From assembly GCA_015057705.1 (NCBI GenBank), contig SVDU01000019.1:1-64000 (forward strand): DNA of 64,000 bases. Direction: 5' to 3'. Position 1 is the stretch's first letter, and every line of letters starts with the position of its first letter. Source of the stretch: Paenibacillaceae bacterium. Its GTDB lineage: Bacteria > Bacillota > Clostridia > Lachnospirales > Lachnospiraceae. Below are positions 50,636 through 60,331 of this stretch, one piece after another. Both the position numbers and the translations under genes were made by a program. The notes under the pieces were generated by a model. That model did not search any database. It was not told the origin of the DNA and worked only from the letters and a program-made list of their open reading frames with translations.

Positions 50636-51808
50636 ATGAAGAAGATAACAGCATTTTTAATGGTAACAGCAATGCTTTCGTCGGCTCTTGCAGGCTGTGC
50701 GGGAGCTGGAAAACAGACAGAAGTAACGGTAGCTGCAGCGAAAGAAGGAAAAGATTTATCTGCCATGGTATGGCAGGGAACAGTAGAGGCTTTAAGCAGC
50801 GTTGATATCATTCCCGTTGCAAGCGGTAAGGTGACCCAGATCTTAGCCAAAGAAGGCGACCATGTGGAAGCGGGTGCTCCCTTGTTTCAGATCGACAATC
50901 AGGATGCCAGTCTGCAATTAGAACAGGCAAAAGCCAGCTGTCAGGCAGCCCAGGCTTCTTATGACAGTGCACAAAAAGCAAATCAGTTAAATACAGTGGT
51001 AAAGCCAGCCCAGATTACCTTCACCACAGCAAGTGACAATTTTAACCGGATAAAAGTTCTTTATGCAAGCGGTGATGTATCCCAGGCAGACTATGAGGCA
51101 GCAAAGGCCCAGGTGGATGTGGCTCAGGTTCAGCTTCAGGCAGCACAGAACAGCCAGACAACCACCAGTGAGGTGACAAAAGCCCAGCTTGAAAGTGCCA
51201 GGGCAACCCTTAATATTGCCCAGAAAAGATACGATGACTGCATGGTATCATCACCAATAAAAGGTCTGGTAACAAAAATAAACGTGGAAGCAGGCCAGAC
51301 GGTTTCACCCCAGATAAAAGCCGCTACTGTTATCGATGACAGCGGTAAAAAAGTGGTAATAAAAGTTGCTGACATGGATATTGACCAGGTCAGAACAGGA
51401 ACAGAGGTACAGGTAAATCTTCAGACTCTTGGGGAGAATTTAAAGGGCAGTATCAGCGATATCTCTGCAGTCAGTGATTCCAGCACCGGAATGTTTCTTG
51501 TGACGGTCTTTTTGGGTGAGGAGAGTACAAACAGCGCAATCGGTCTTATGGCAGATATCCGGCTCTCCGATAATAAGGAAGAAAAATCTGTCTATATTCC
51601 AGCTAAGTCAGTTCAGTCCGATGATTCGGGAACCTATGTTTATAAGGCAGCTGACACCAGTGCGGTGAAAGTTCCAGTTACCTTGGGAAAGAAAAAGAAT
51701 GCTTATATTGAAGTGACCCAGGGACTTTCCACCGGTGACCTTGTTGTTTTACAGAGCAGTAAACCATTGACAGATGGTGAAAAAATCAGTATATTGACTG
51801 TGAAGTAA
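50636..51808 (+). CDS. Membrane fusion protein, lipoprotein (RND/MacA-type adaptor)
   Basis: A 390-residue adaptor. It has a lipoprotein signal peptide with lipobox SALAGC (Cys at about residue 20). A lipoyl domain (GKVTQILAKEGDHVEAGAPLF), a helical hairpin rich in Gln/Ala (about 95-190), a second lipoyl half (VSSPIKGLVTKINVEAG) and beta-barrel/MP domains follow. Such MFPs pair with MacB-like or RND pumps; here the neighbours are a heterodimeric ABC exporter and a second adaptor. Anchoring by lipid on the outer leaflet is expected in a Gram-positive. Confidence 0.87.
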   Translation: MKKITAFLMVTAMLSSALAGCAGAGKQTEVTVAAAKEGKDLSAMVWQGTVEALSSVDIIPVASGKVTQILAKEGDHVEAGAPLFQIDNQDASLQLEQAKASCQAAQASYDSAQKANQLNTVVKPAQITFTTASDNFNRIKVLYASGDVSQADYEAAKAQVDVAQVQLQAAQNSQTTTSEVTKAQLESARATLNIAQKRYDDCMVSSPIKGLVTKINVEAGQTVSPQIKAATVIDDSGKKVVIKVADMDIDQVRTGTEVQVNLQTLGENLKGSISDISAVSDSSTGMFLVTVFLGEESTNSAIGLMADIRLSDNKEEKSVYIPAKSVQSDDSGTYVYKAADTSAVKVPVTLGKKKNAYIEVTQGLSTGDLVVLQSSKPLTDGEKISILTVK

Positions 51809-51839
51809 CAGGGTAAAACTGGAAAAGGGGAAATTTAAT

Positions 51840-53981
51840 ATGAAGCTATTCTACGCTGAACCGGCGAGTAAGTGGGAAGAAACCCTACCAATCGGCAACG
51901 GAAGTCTGGGAGCCATGATTTGGGGAAGTATAAAGAGGGAGTGTCTTGGCCTCAATGAGGAAAGTCTTTGGTCAGGTTACCGCCATGACAAAAACAATCA
52001 TAATGCATTTCCTTATCTGGAACAGTGCCGCAGACTGGTGGAGCAGGAGGAGTATGTACAGGCGGAGGAATTAATCCGGAGTCATATGCTGGGAGAATAT
52101 AATGAATCCTATCTTCCTCTGGGTAATCTGTACATGGACTTTGATCATGACGGGGAGACTTCGGATTACAATCGTGTCCTGAATCTGGATCAGTCAGTCA
52201 GCAATGTAAGCTACAAGGTAAACGGTGTAAGCTATTCCAGAGAATACTTTGCAAGCTATCCTGCTAAAGCGGTATTTATAAAGCTTGATTGTGACAAAAA
52301 GGCGATTAATACGCTGATTTCTTTCGAATCCCAGGTACCATATAAAGCAGAGTATGAGAAAGCGGGAATTAAGATCAGCGGAAAATGTCCGGAGCATGTA
52401 GATCCTTCCTATATCGATTACAGCAAGAATCCTATAATCCAGGGAGAAAAAGGGATGGAGTTTCATGCTGGTTTACGCCTTCTTTCCTGTGACGGAGAAG
52501 TATCCGGTGAAAAAGAAGGGCTTCGCATTAAAGGTGCTTCTACGGTGATACTGGCACTTTATGCAGTTAATGAGCCTGCTTTCCACCATTTAGAAGCATA
52601 CGAAACCTTAAAACAGCAGCATGTCAGTGATTATAAATCTATTTATGATAAAGCAGAGCTCTACCTTGGAGAGCAGTTAGATATTCCCACCAATGAAAGA
52701 CTGCAACGGCTTCGTGACGGGGAAAAGGACAATGCACTTTACGGTCTCTATTTCCAATATGGAAGATACTTACTCATCAGTTCCTCCAGAGAGGGCAGTC
52801 TTCCCGCTAACTTACAGGGAATCTGGAGCTGGCAGTTAAGAGCTCCCTGGAGCTGCAACTGGACTACCAATATCAACGCACAGATGAATTACTGGCTTGC
52901 ACAAAGCTGTAATTTACAGGAATGCCTGCAGCCTTATTTCGAATTTGTAAAACGGATTTGTGAGGAAGGAAAGAAAACAGCCAAAGTCCATTATCAGTGC
53001 CGTGGTTTTGTACATCACCATAACGCGGATTACTGGTGTAACACCAACCCGGTAGGAATGGCTCATGGAGAAGAAGAGGGAGAACCGGAAAGCGTTACCT
53101 GGTCTATGTGGCCCATGGGCGGTGCGTGGTTAACCAATGAGCTGTTTAAGCATTATGAATACAATCCGGACCGGAAATTCCTTGAGGAAACGGTGTATCC
53201 AATTTTAAAAGAAGCGGCTCTGTTCCTGATTGACTGGCTGTATCTGTATAAAGATCAGTATGTAACCTGTCCCTCCACATCGCCGGAGAATAAATATAAA
53301 GTTCCAGGCAGCGAAGACAGTACAGTGGCAGTGGCAATGTCAACGGCTATGGATCTGGAGATTATCCGGGAAGTCTTTGGAAATTTTGAGAAAACCTGTG
53401 AAATTTTAGGAATAGACGATGAAGTATTACCGGAAATTGCAGAAAGACTGAGCAAATTAGCTCCTTTTAAAATCGGAAGCAAAGGTCAGCTTTTAGAGTG
53501 GCATAAGGAATTTGAGGAGCCAGAGCCCGGCCACCGCCATGTTTCCCATTTGTATGGATTGTTTCCGTCTGAGCTGTTTGAAGGAGACGAAGAATTGACA
53601 GAGGCATGCAAAACCTCTCTGCTACTGCGTCTGGCAAACGGAGGCGGATATACTGGCTGGAGCTGTGCCTGGATTATCAACCTCTTTGCCGCACTGGAAG
53701 ATTCCCAACATGCCTATGAGTATTTAAAGACTCTTCTGACCAGATCTTCTTATGACAATCTCTGGTGTGCCCATCCGCCGTTCCAGATCGATGGTAATTT
53801 CGGAGGAACTGCCGGAATTGCCAACATGCTGGTACAGGAGCGGGGCGGCAAAGTAAAAATACTTCCGGCTCTTCCTGCTGAGTTTGAGAATGGCTACGTA
53901 AGAGGCCTCAGAATCAAAAATGGTAAGACAGTAGATATCAAATGGAGCAATGGAAAATTAGAAGATTATAAAATATATTAA
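51840..53981 (+). CDS. Glycoside hydrolase family 95 (alpha-L-fucosidase/galactosidase)
   Basis: A 713-residue GH95 enzyme. The N-terminal beta domain begins with PASKWEETLPIGNGSLGAMIWG. The (alpha/alpha)6 barrel has TTNINAQMNYW (catalytic-assist Asn), LLEWHKEFEEPEPGHRHVSHLYG (general-acid Glu region) and DGNFGGTAGIANML (Asp region). GH95 enzymes invert alpha-1,2-fucosyl or related alpha-L-galactosyl bonds of host or plant glycans. There is no signal peptide, so it acts on imported oligosaccharides. It follows the exporter operon by 31 bp but is probably not functionally connected; no transporter is adjacent. Confidence 0.88.
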   Translation: MKLFYAEPASKWEETLPIGNGSLGAMIWGSIKRECLGLNEESLWSGYRHDKNNHNAFPYLEQCRRLVEQEEYVQAEELIRSHMLGEYNESYLPLGNLYMDFDHDGETSDYNRVLNLDQSVSNVSYKVNGVSYSREYFASYPAKAVFIKLDCDKKAINTLISFESQVPYKAEYEKAGIKISGKCPEHVDPSYIDYSKNPIIQGEKGMEFHAGLRLLSCDGEVSGEKEGLRIKGASTVILALYAVNEPAFHHLEAYETLKQQHVSDYKSIYDKAELYLGEQLDIPTNERLQRLRDGEKDNALYGLYFQYGRYLLISSSREGSLPANLQGIWSWQLRAPWSCNWTTNINAQMNYWLAQSCNLQECLQPYFEFVKRICEEGKKTAKVHYQCRGFVHHHNADYWCNTNPVGMAHGEEEGEPESVTWSMWPMGGAWLTNELFKHYEYNPDRKFLEETVYPILKEAALFLIDWLYLYKDQYVTCPSTSPENKYKVPGSEDSTVAVAMSTAMDLEIIREVFGNFEKTCEILGIDDEVLPEIAERLSKLAPFKIGSKGQLLEWHKEFEEPEPGHRHVSHLYGLFPSELFEGDEELTEACKTSLLLRLANGGGYTGWSCAWIINLFAALEDSQHAYEYLKTLLTRSSYDNLWCAHPPFQIDGNFGGTAGIANMLVQERGGKVKILPALPAEFENGYVRGLRIKNGKTVDIKWSNGKLEDYKIY

Positions 53982-53992
53982 AATGATTTATG

Positions 53993-54037
53993 AACGCAGT
54001 CATTGCCGGTACATTCCGGTGGCAACTGCGTTTTTTT
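53993..54037 (+). terminator. Terminator after the GH95 gene
   Basis: AACGCAGT...GCCGG / CCGGTGGC...ACTGCGTT, an interrupted long stem followed by seven T. Confidence 0.82.
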
Positions 54038-54122
54038 GTTGCATAATGGATTTTCACTTTTCTTTCTGGGAACACTTTTTTATGGAAGGAACAAATTTCC
54101 ATTGCTATTTGTTCTGGGTGTA

Positions 54123-54151
54123 TTGACAAAAGCATTGCAATAAAATACAAT
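54123..54151 (+). promoter_or_regulatory. Promoter of the HTH/hydrolase unit
   Basis: TTGACA-17-TACAAT; the -10 box lies inside the first two units of the tandem repeat array. Confidence 0.75.
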
Positions 54152-54203
54152 AAAGTACAGTAAAATACAATAAAGTATAATCAAACAAAATAAAGTATAA
54201 CGG
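54138..54203. repeat. 10-bp tandem repeat array over the promoter
   Basis: Six consecutive 10-bp units with consensus CAATAAARTA: CAATAAAATA, CAATAAAGTA, CAGTAAAATA, CAATAAAGTA, TAATCAAACA, AAATAAAGTA, then a partial TAACGG. The period is close to one helical turn, so the same DNA face is presented repeatedly across the -10 box and start site. Likely a cooperative binding array for the regulator encoded directly downstream. Confidence 0.75.
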
Positions 54204-54248
54204 AAAAGATGATTATGCAATAAGTATTTCATGAAAGAGGAAAATACT

Positions 54249-54731
54249 ATGGAAGAAAAATATTATACCATCACCCAGGTGGCTGAGAAGCTGAATCTGC
54301 ATCATAAAACCATACGTAATTTTATAAACAGCGGTAGACTGAATGCAACAAGGGTGGGAAAGCAATGGAGAGTAACACAGGAGGATCTTGATTTATTTGT
54401 ACAGAGCAGGGAATCATCACAGCAGAATGAATCATCGGATTCTTTTACGATACTTAAGCAGCCAGAGATATTAAGCGGGGGAAGATGCCGTGTATCCTCT
54501 GTCATCGATTTGGATGCTATTGCAAAGAATCAGTATATGAGAATATCAAATTTACTTTTGGCAGTTATGAACGGCAGGGATCCGGATTTTCAGGATGCCA
54601 CCATTAATATGAAATATTACGAAGAAGAGCAGAGAATGAGGATATTTCTCTGGGGCGGGCTGAAGTTTATGGAAGAGATATTAAATACAGTTGGTTTGCT
54701 GACTGAGGAGGAGAAAGGGAACGGTGAATAA
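54249..54731 (+). CDS. Excisionase/MerR-like HTH regulator
   Basis: A 160-residue protein. Residues 1-55 form an excisionase-type winged helix (YYTITQVAEKLNLHHKTIRNFINSGRLNATRVGKQWRVT), typical of DNA-binding domains named excisionase but widely used as regulators. The remaining part is an unrecognised helical domain with NLLLAVMNGRDPDFQDATIN and a C-terminal LKFMEEILNTVGLL. No integrase or phage genes are nearby, so it is a regulator rather than a true excisionase. The start is ATG 54249 after AAAGAGG. Its gene overlaps the hydrolase start region, and the 10-bp repeats lie upstream. Confidence 0.75.
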   Translation: MEEKYYTITQVAEKLNLHHKTIRNFINSGRLNATRVGKQWRVTQEDLDLFVQSRESSQQNESSDSFTILKQPEILSGGRCRVSSVIDLDAIAKNQYMRISNLLLAVMNGRDPDFQDATINMKYYEEEQRMRIFLWGGLKFMEEILNTVGLLTEEEKGNGE

Positions 54732-54732
54732 T

Positions 54733-55578
54733 ATGAAAGCGAAAAGCGGATTTCGTAACCAGGAGAGGAAGAAAGAGATTTTAGATTTATATGATTCTTT
54801 TATAGAACAGTGGAAATTCCCCCATGAAGAACAGGTGGTTGAGACCCGTTTTGGTAAGACCCATCTTATAACAGCAGGTGATAAGGAATGTCCGCCTCTG
54901 ATTCTGCTTCATGGTACAGGGATGAATTCCGCCATGTGGCTGGAAGAAATAAGAAGCTATGCAAAAGAATACCGGGTATATGCCGCAGATATTCCAGGAG
55001 AACCGGGAAAAAGTGATGAGAGACAGCAGTCGCTAAAGGGCAAGGCCTATGCACTCTGGCTTTCAGATGTTTTAGACTCACTTCAGATAGATAAGGTAAT
55101 TTTAATCGGTATCTCACTGGGAGCCTGGCTGGCGGTGAAGTTTTCCATTCATTATCCGGAATATGTGGAAAAGCTGGTTTTAATCGCTCCGTCCGGAATC
55201 AGTCCGGCTAAAAAATCCTTTCTCTTTACTGTACTGTATTATGAACTTTTGGGAGAGAAAGGAACAGAGAAGCTATATATAAAAATAAACGGAGGCAGGA
55301 AACTGCCTGAGAGAATGATGGCACTTCAGAAGCTGATAAAGAAAGGCTTCCGCTATCGAATGGAAGAGATTCCAATTTTCCGTGATGATGAGATTAAAAG
55401 ACTTTCCATGCCTGTGGCTTTATTTGTGGGAGGAAAAGATATTATGCTTCATTCTTATAAAACTGCGGACAGGCTTCATAAACTGCTCCCCCATTCACAA
55501 ATTAACGTTTTACCCCGGGAGGGGCATTCTATTACCAGGTTATCCGCAGAGATAATGAGTTTTTTAAAAGGAGATTAA
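54733..55578 (+). CDS. Alpha/beta hydrolase
   Basis: A 281-residue soluble serine hydrolase. The oxyanion region is ILLHGTGMNSAMW, the nucleophile elbow LIGISLGAWLAV (Ser in GISLG), the acid Asp in FVGGKDIMLHSY and the His in LPREGHSIT near the end. Substrate is unknown; the fold covers esterases, haloperoxidase-like and carboxylesterase enzymes. It follows the HTH gene with one base between stop and ATG 54733 (GTG 54724 is an alternative that overlaps). Both are presumably controlled through the tandem repeats. Confidence 0.83.
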   Translation: MKAKSGFRNQERKKEILDLYDSFIEQWKFPHEEQVVETRFGKTHLITAGDKECPPLILLHGTGMNSAMWLEEIRSYAKEYRVYAADIPGEPGKSDERQQSLKGKAYALWLSDVLDSLQIDKVILIGISLGAWLAVKFSIHYPEYVEKLVLIAPSGISPAKKSFLFTVLYYELLGEKGTEKLYIKINGGRKLPERMMALQKLIKKGFRYRMEEIPIFRDDEIKRLSMPVALFVGGKDIMLHSYKTADRLHKLLPHSQINVLPREGHSITRLSAEIMSFLKGD

Positions 55579-55583
55579 GAGAT

Positions 55584-55839
55584 ATGAAGATCGATATCGT
55601 TACCCAAAATGGAATTCCCATTGCAGTGATTTCTGGAGATGAACTGTTGATACAGGACGTTGGCACAGCCCTTGATTTAATGGCACAGGTAAATGTAAAA
55701 ACCATAAGACCAATGCAATCCATAGGGAGAAGATGTTGACAAGCTGGCAAAAGAAGTGTATGTTATCGGTGATACAGTAAAAGCAAGAAGAGCGCTGGAT
55801 GTCAAAGAAGAAGCATACGAAGCAGCAGAAAATATCTGA
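55584..55839 (+). pseudogene. Deletion scar: DUF4180 N-terminus joined to the tail of an NADH:flavin oxidoreductase
   Basis: ATG 55584 behind AAGGAG opens a DUF4180-like N-terminus (NGIPIAVISGDELLIQDVGT, ALDLMAQVNV) that stops at 55739 after 51 residues, about half the normal length. In the next frame, from about 55726, the DNA reads GEDVDKLAKEVYVIGDTVKA and RRALDVKEEAYEAAENI, ending at TGA 55837-55839. This is the very C-terminus of old-yellow-enzyme/2,4-dienoyl-CoA reductase-type flavoproteins (VYVIGDxVKxR...DAxxEGxxAA). I infer that a deletion fused the two genes. Neither product is intact. aroE follows 17 bp downstream with its own Shine-Dalgarno. Confidence 0.65.
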
Positions 55840-55856
55840 TAATAAGGAGAGCAAAT

Positions 55857-56726
55857 ATGGAAAAGAGAATTTCAGGAAGAACAGGTTTAATGGGATTAAT
55901 TGGCTCACCGGTAGGACATTCCGGTTCCCCCGCTATGTACAATTACAGCTTTGAAAAACTGGGACTGGACTATGCATATCTTGCTTTTGACATTAAGGTG
56001 GAAGAGGTAGAAAAGGCAGTTGAAGCCGTGAAGACCTTAAACATGAGAGGCTGTAACGTAACCATGCCCTGCAAAACGGAAGCATTAAAGTATATGGATG
56101 AGCTGTCTGATGCGGCCCGCATTATCGGCGCAGTCAACACCATAGTAAATGAAGACGGAAAACTGATCGGGCATATAACAGACGGTCAGGGATTTGTAGA
56201 TAATCTAAGAGATCACGGCGTAGAAATAAAGGATAAGAAGATTACTATATGCGGAGGCGGAGGCGCAGCCACTGCTATACAGGTGCAGTGTGCCTTAGAA
56301 GGAGCAAGGGAGATCTCCATTTTTAATATTAAGGATGCGTTTTTCGAGAGAACTTTGGAAACAGCGGAAAAAATCAGGAAGGAAAGACCTGGCTGTACCG
56401 TCAATGTATTTGACATTACTGATATGGAAACCATGAGAGAAGAAATGAAAACCAGTGACATTTTTGCCAATGCGACGATTGTAGGCATGAAGCCTATGGA
56501 TAATGAGAGCGTGGTAAAGGATATCACCATGTTTCACCCAGGTCTTGTAGTGACAGATGCGGTTTACGATCCAAAAGAAACAAAAATGTTGAGAGAAGCC
56601 AGAGAAGCAGGCTGCACCTGTATTGATGGGCAGGGAATGCTGGTCTGGCAGGGGGCAGCAGCCTTTAAGCTTTATACAGGACAGGAGATGCCTGTGGAAG
56701 GTGTAAAAGATCTTCTCTTTCGCTAA
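55857..56726 (+). CDS. aroE: Shikimate dehydrogenase family protein
   Basis: A 289-residue NADP(H)-dependent enzyme reducing 3-dehydroshikimate, or oxidising shikimate/quinate. Substrate residues are in GSPVGHSGSPAMYN (Ser pair) and NVTMPCKTEALKYMDEL (catalytic Lys). The dinucleotide motif is ICGGGGAATAIQVQCA, and GAVNTIVNEDGKLIGHITDG and GQGMLVWQGAAAFKL follow. The gene is isolated from other aro genes. The flavin-oxidoreductase remnant just upstream suggests it once belonged to a catabolic quinate/shikimate unit, so aroE may not be the biosynthetic copy. The start is ATG 55857 after AAGGAGAG. Confidence 0.88.
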   Translation: MEKRISGRTGLMGLIGSPVGHSGSPAMYNYSFEKLGLDYAYLAFDIKVEEVEKAVEAVKTLNMRGCNVTMPCKTEALKYMDELSDAARIIGAVNTIVNEDGKLIGHITDGQGFVDNLRDHGVEIKDKKITICGGGGAATAIQVQCALEGAREISIFNIKDAFFERTLETAEKIRKERPGCTVNVFDITDMETMREEMKTSDIFANATIVGMKPMDNESVVKDITMFHPGLVVTDAVYDPKETKMLREAREAGCTCIDGQGMLVWQGAAAFKLYTGQEMPVEGVKDLLFR

Positions 56727-56752
56727 ACAGAAAGAATAATAAAAGATATTAT

Positions 56753-56831
56753 CCGATTGCACTGGTCAGCTACTGACGGGAGCTAAGAGGTAAGTAGGTC
56801 TGTTACTGCGTTAGTTCCGATTGCGGCCAGT
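56753..56831. repeat. Structured imperfect palindrome (possible RNA element) after aroE
   Basis: ACTGGTC (56761) pairs with GGCCAGT (56831 end), GTCAG-CTA-CTGAC forms an inner hairpin, and GGAGCTAA (56779) pairs with TTAGTTCC (56811-56818). A smaller GTAA...TTAC stem lies inside. CCGATTGC occurs as a direct repeat at 56753 and 56817. There is no U-run, no ORF, and no RNA family that I recognise. Confidence 0.4.
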
Positions 56832-56900
56832 CGCTGTCCGGTGTACATATTCATTTCAATCCAGGCCAGAATTGATAAATATGAAAATATACAAAAAGTA

Positions 56901-56929
56901 TTTACTTTATTGGTAAAATATGGTAATAT
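56901..56929 (+). promoter_or_regulatory. Promoter of the beta-glucoside operon
   Basis: TTTACT-17-TAATAT in an AT-rich region, about 50 bp before the RAT element. Confidence 0.5.
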
Positions 56930-56977
56930 TCACTTAATAAATAAAGATTGTATTAATGTAAAAACAAATAAATAACT

Positions 56978-57063
56978 AGGTGTTACTGTATCAGCAGATA
57001 CAGGCATGACTGGTGATATTTACATGTTTGCTTAAGCAACGTGTAAGTATGATCAGTTTTTTT
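56978..57063 (+). promoter_or_regulatory. LicT/BglG-type RAT antiterminator overlapping a terminator
   Basis: AGGTGTTACTGTATCAGCAG at 56978 and ACAGGCATGACT to 57011 match the ribonucleic antiterminator pattern (GTTACTG...CAGGCA...ACC). Its 3' end overlaps a long hairpin starting at ACTGG (57009), with TTACATGTTTGC-TTAA-GCAACGTGTAA inside and ending in a T-run at 57063. Binding of a PRD-type antiterminator should open the operon when beta-glucosides are taken up. Confidence 0.75.
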
Positions 57064-57150
57064 ATTTTTATGGGGTATTAAAACCATGGAACCATTTGGG
57101 AGAAGGCCAATCCTGTAATGAGTATAAAAACATTTTAAAAGGAGGAAGTA

Positions 57151-58819
<1,669 letters not shown>

Positions 58820-58828
58820 GTCCCGTAA

Positions 58829-60281
<1,453 letters not shown>

Positions 60282-60283
<2 letters not shown>

Positions 60284-60329
60284 AAAACATGCCTGGGCAG
60301 AAACTGATCTGAGCCCAGGCATGTTTTTT
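60282..60329. terminator. Bidirectional terminator between the GH1 and GGDEF genes
   Basis: AAAAAACATGCCTGGGC pairs with GCCCAGGCATGTTTTTT; T-runs on both strands. Confidence 0.9.
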
Positions 60330-60331
60330 AT

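Noticed and set aside
54249-54731. Excisionase-like HTH as sign of a mobile element
   Set aside because: No integrase, relaxase, phage genes or att-like repeats lie nearby; this domain is widespread in ordinary regulators.
56800-56815. TCTGTTACTGCG near 56800 as a RAT element
   Set aside because: It resembles half of the antiterminator motif, but no CAGGCA half or terminator follows and it lies upstream of the operon promoter; the real RAT is at 56978.
56753-56831. Structured palindrome as an integron attC site
   Set aside because: Stem length is similar, but the conserved RYYYAAC/GTTRRRY ends and any integron integrase or cassette are missing.
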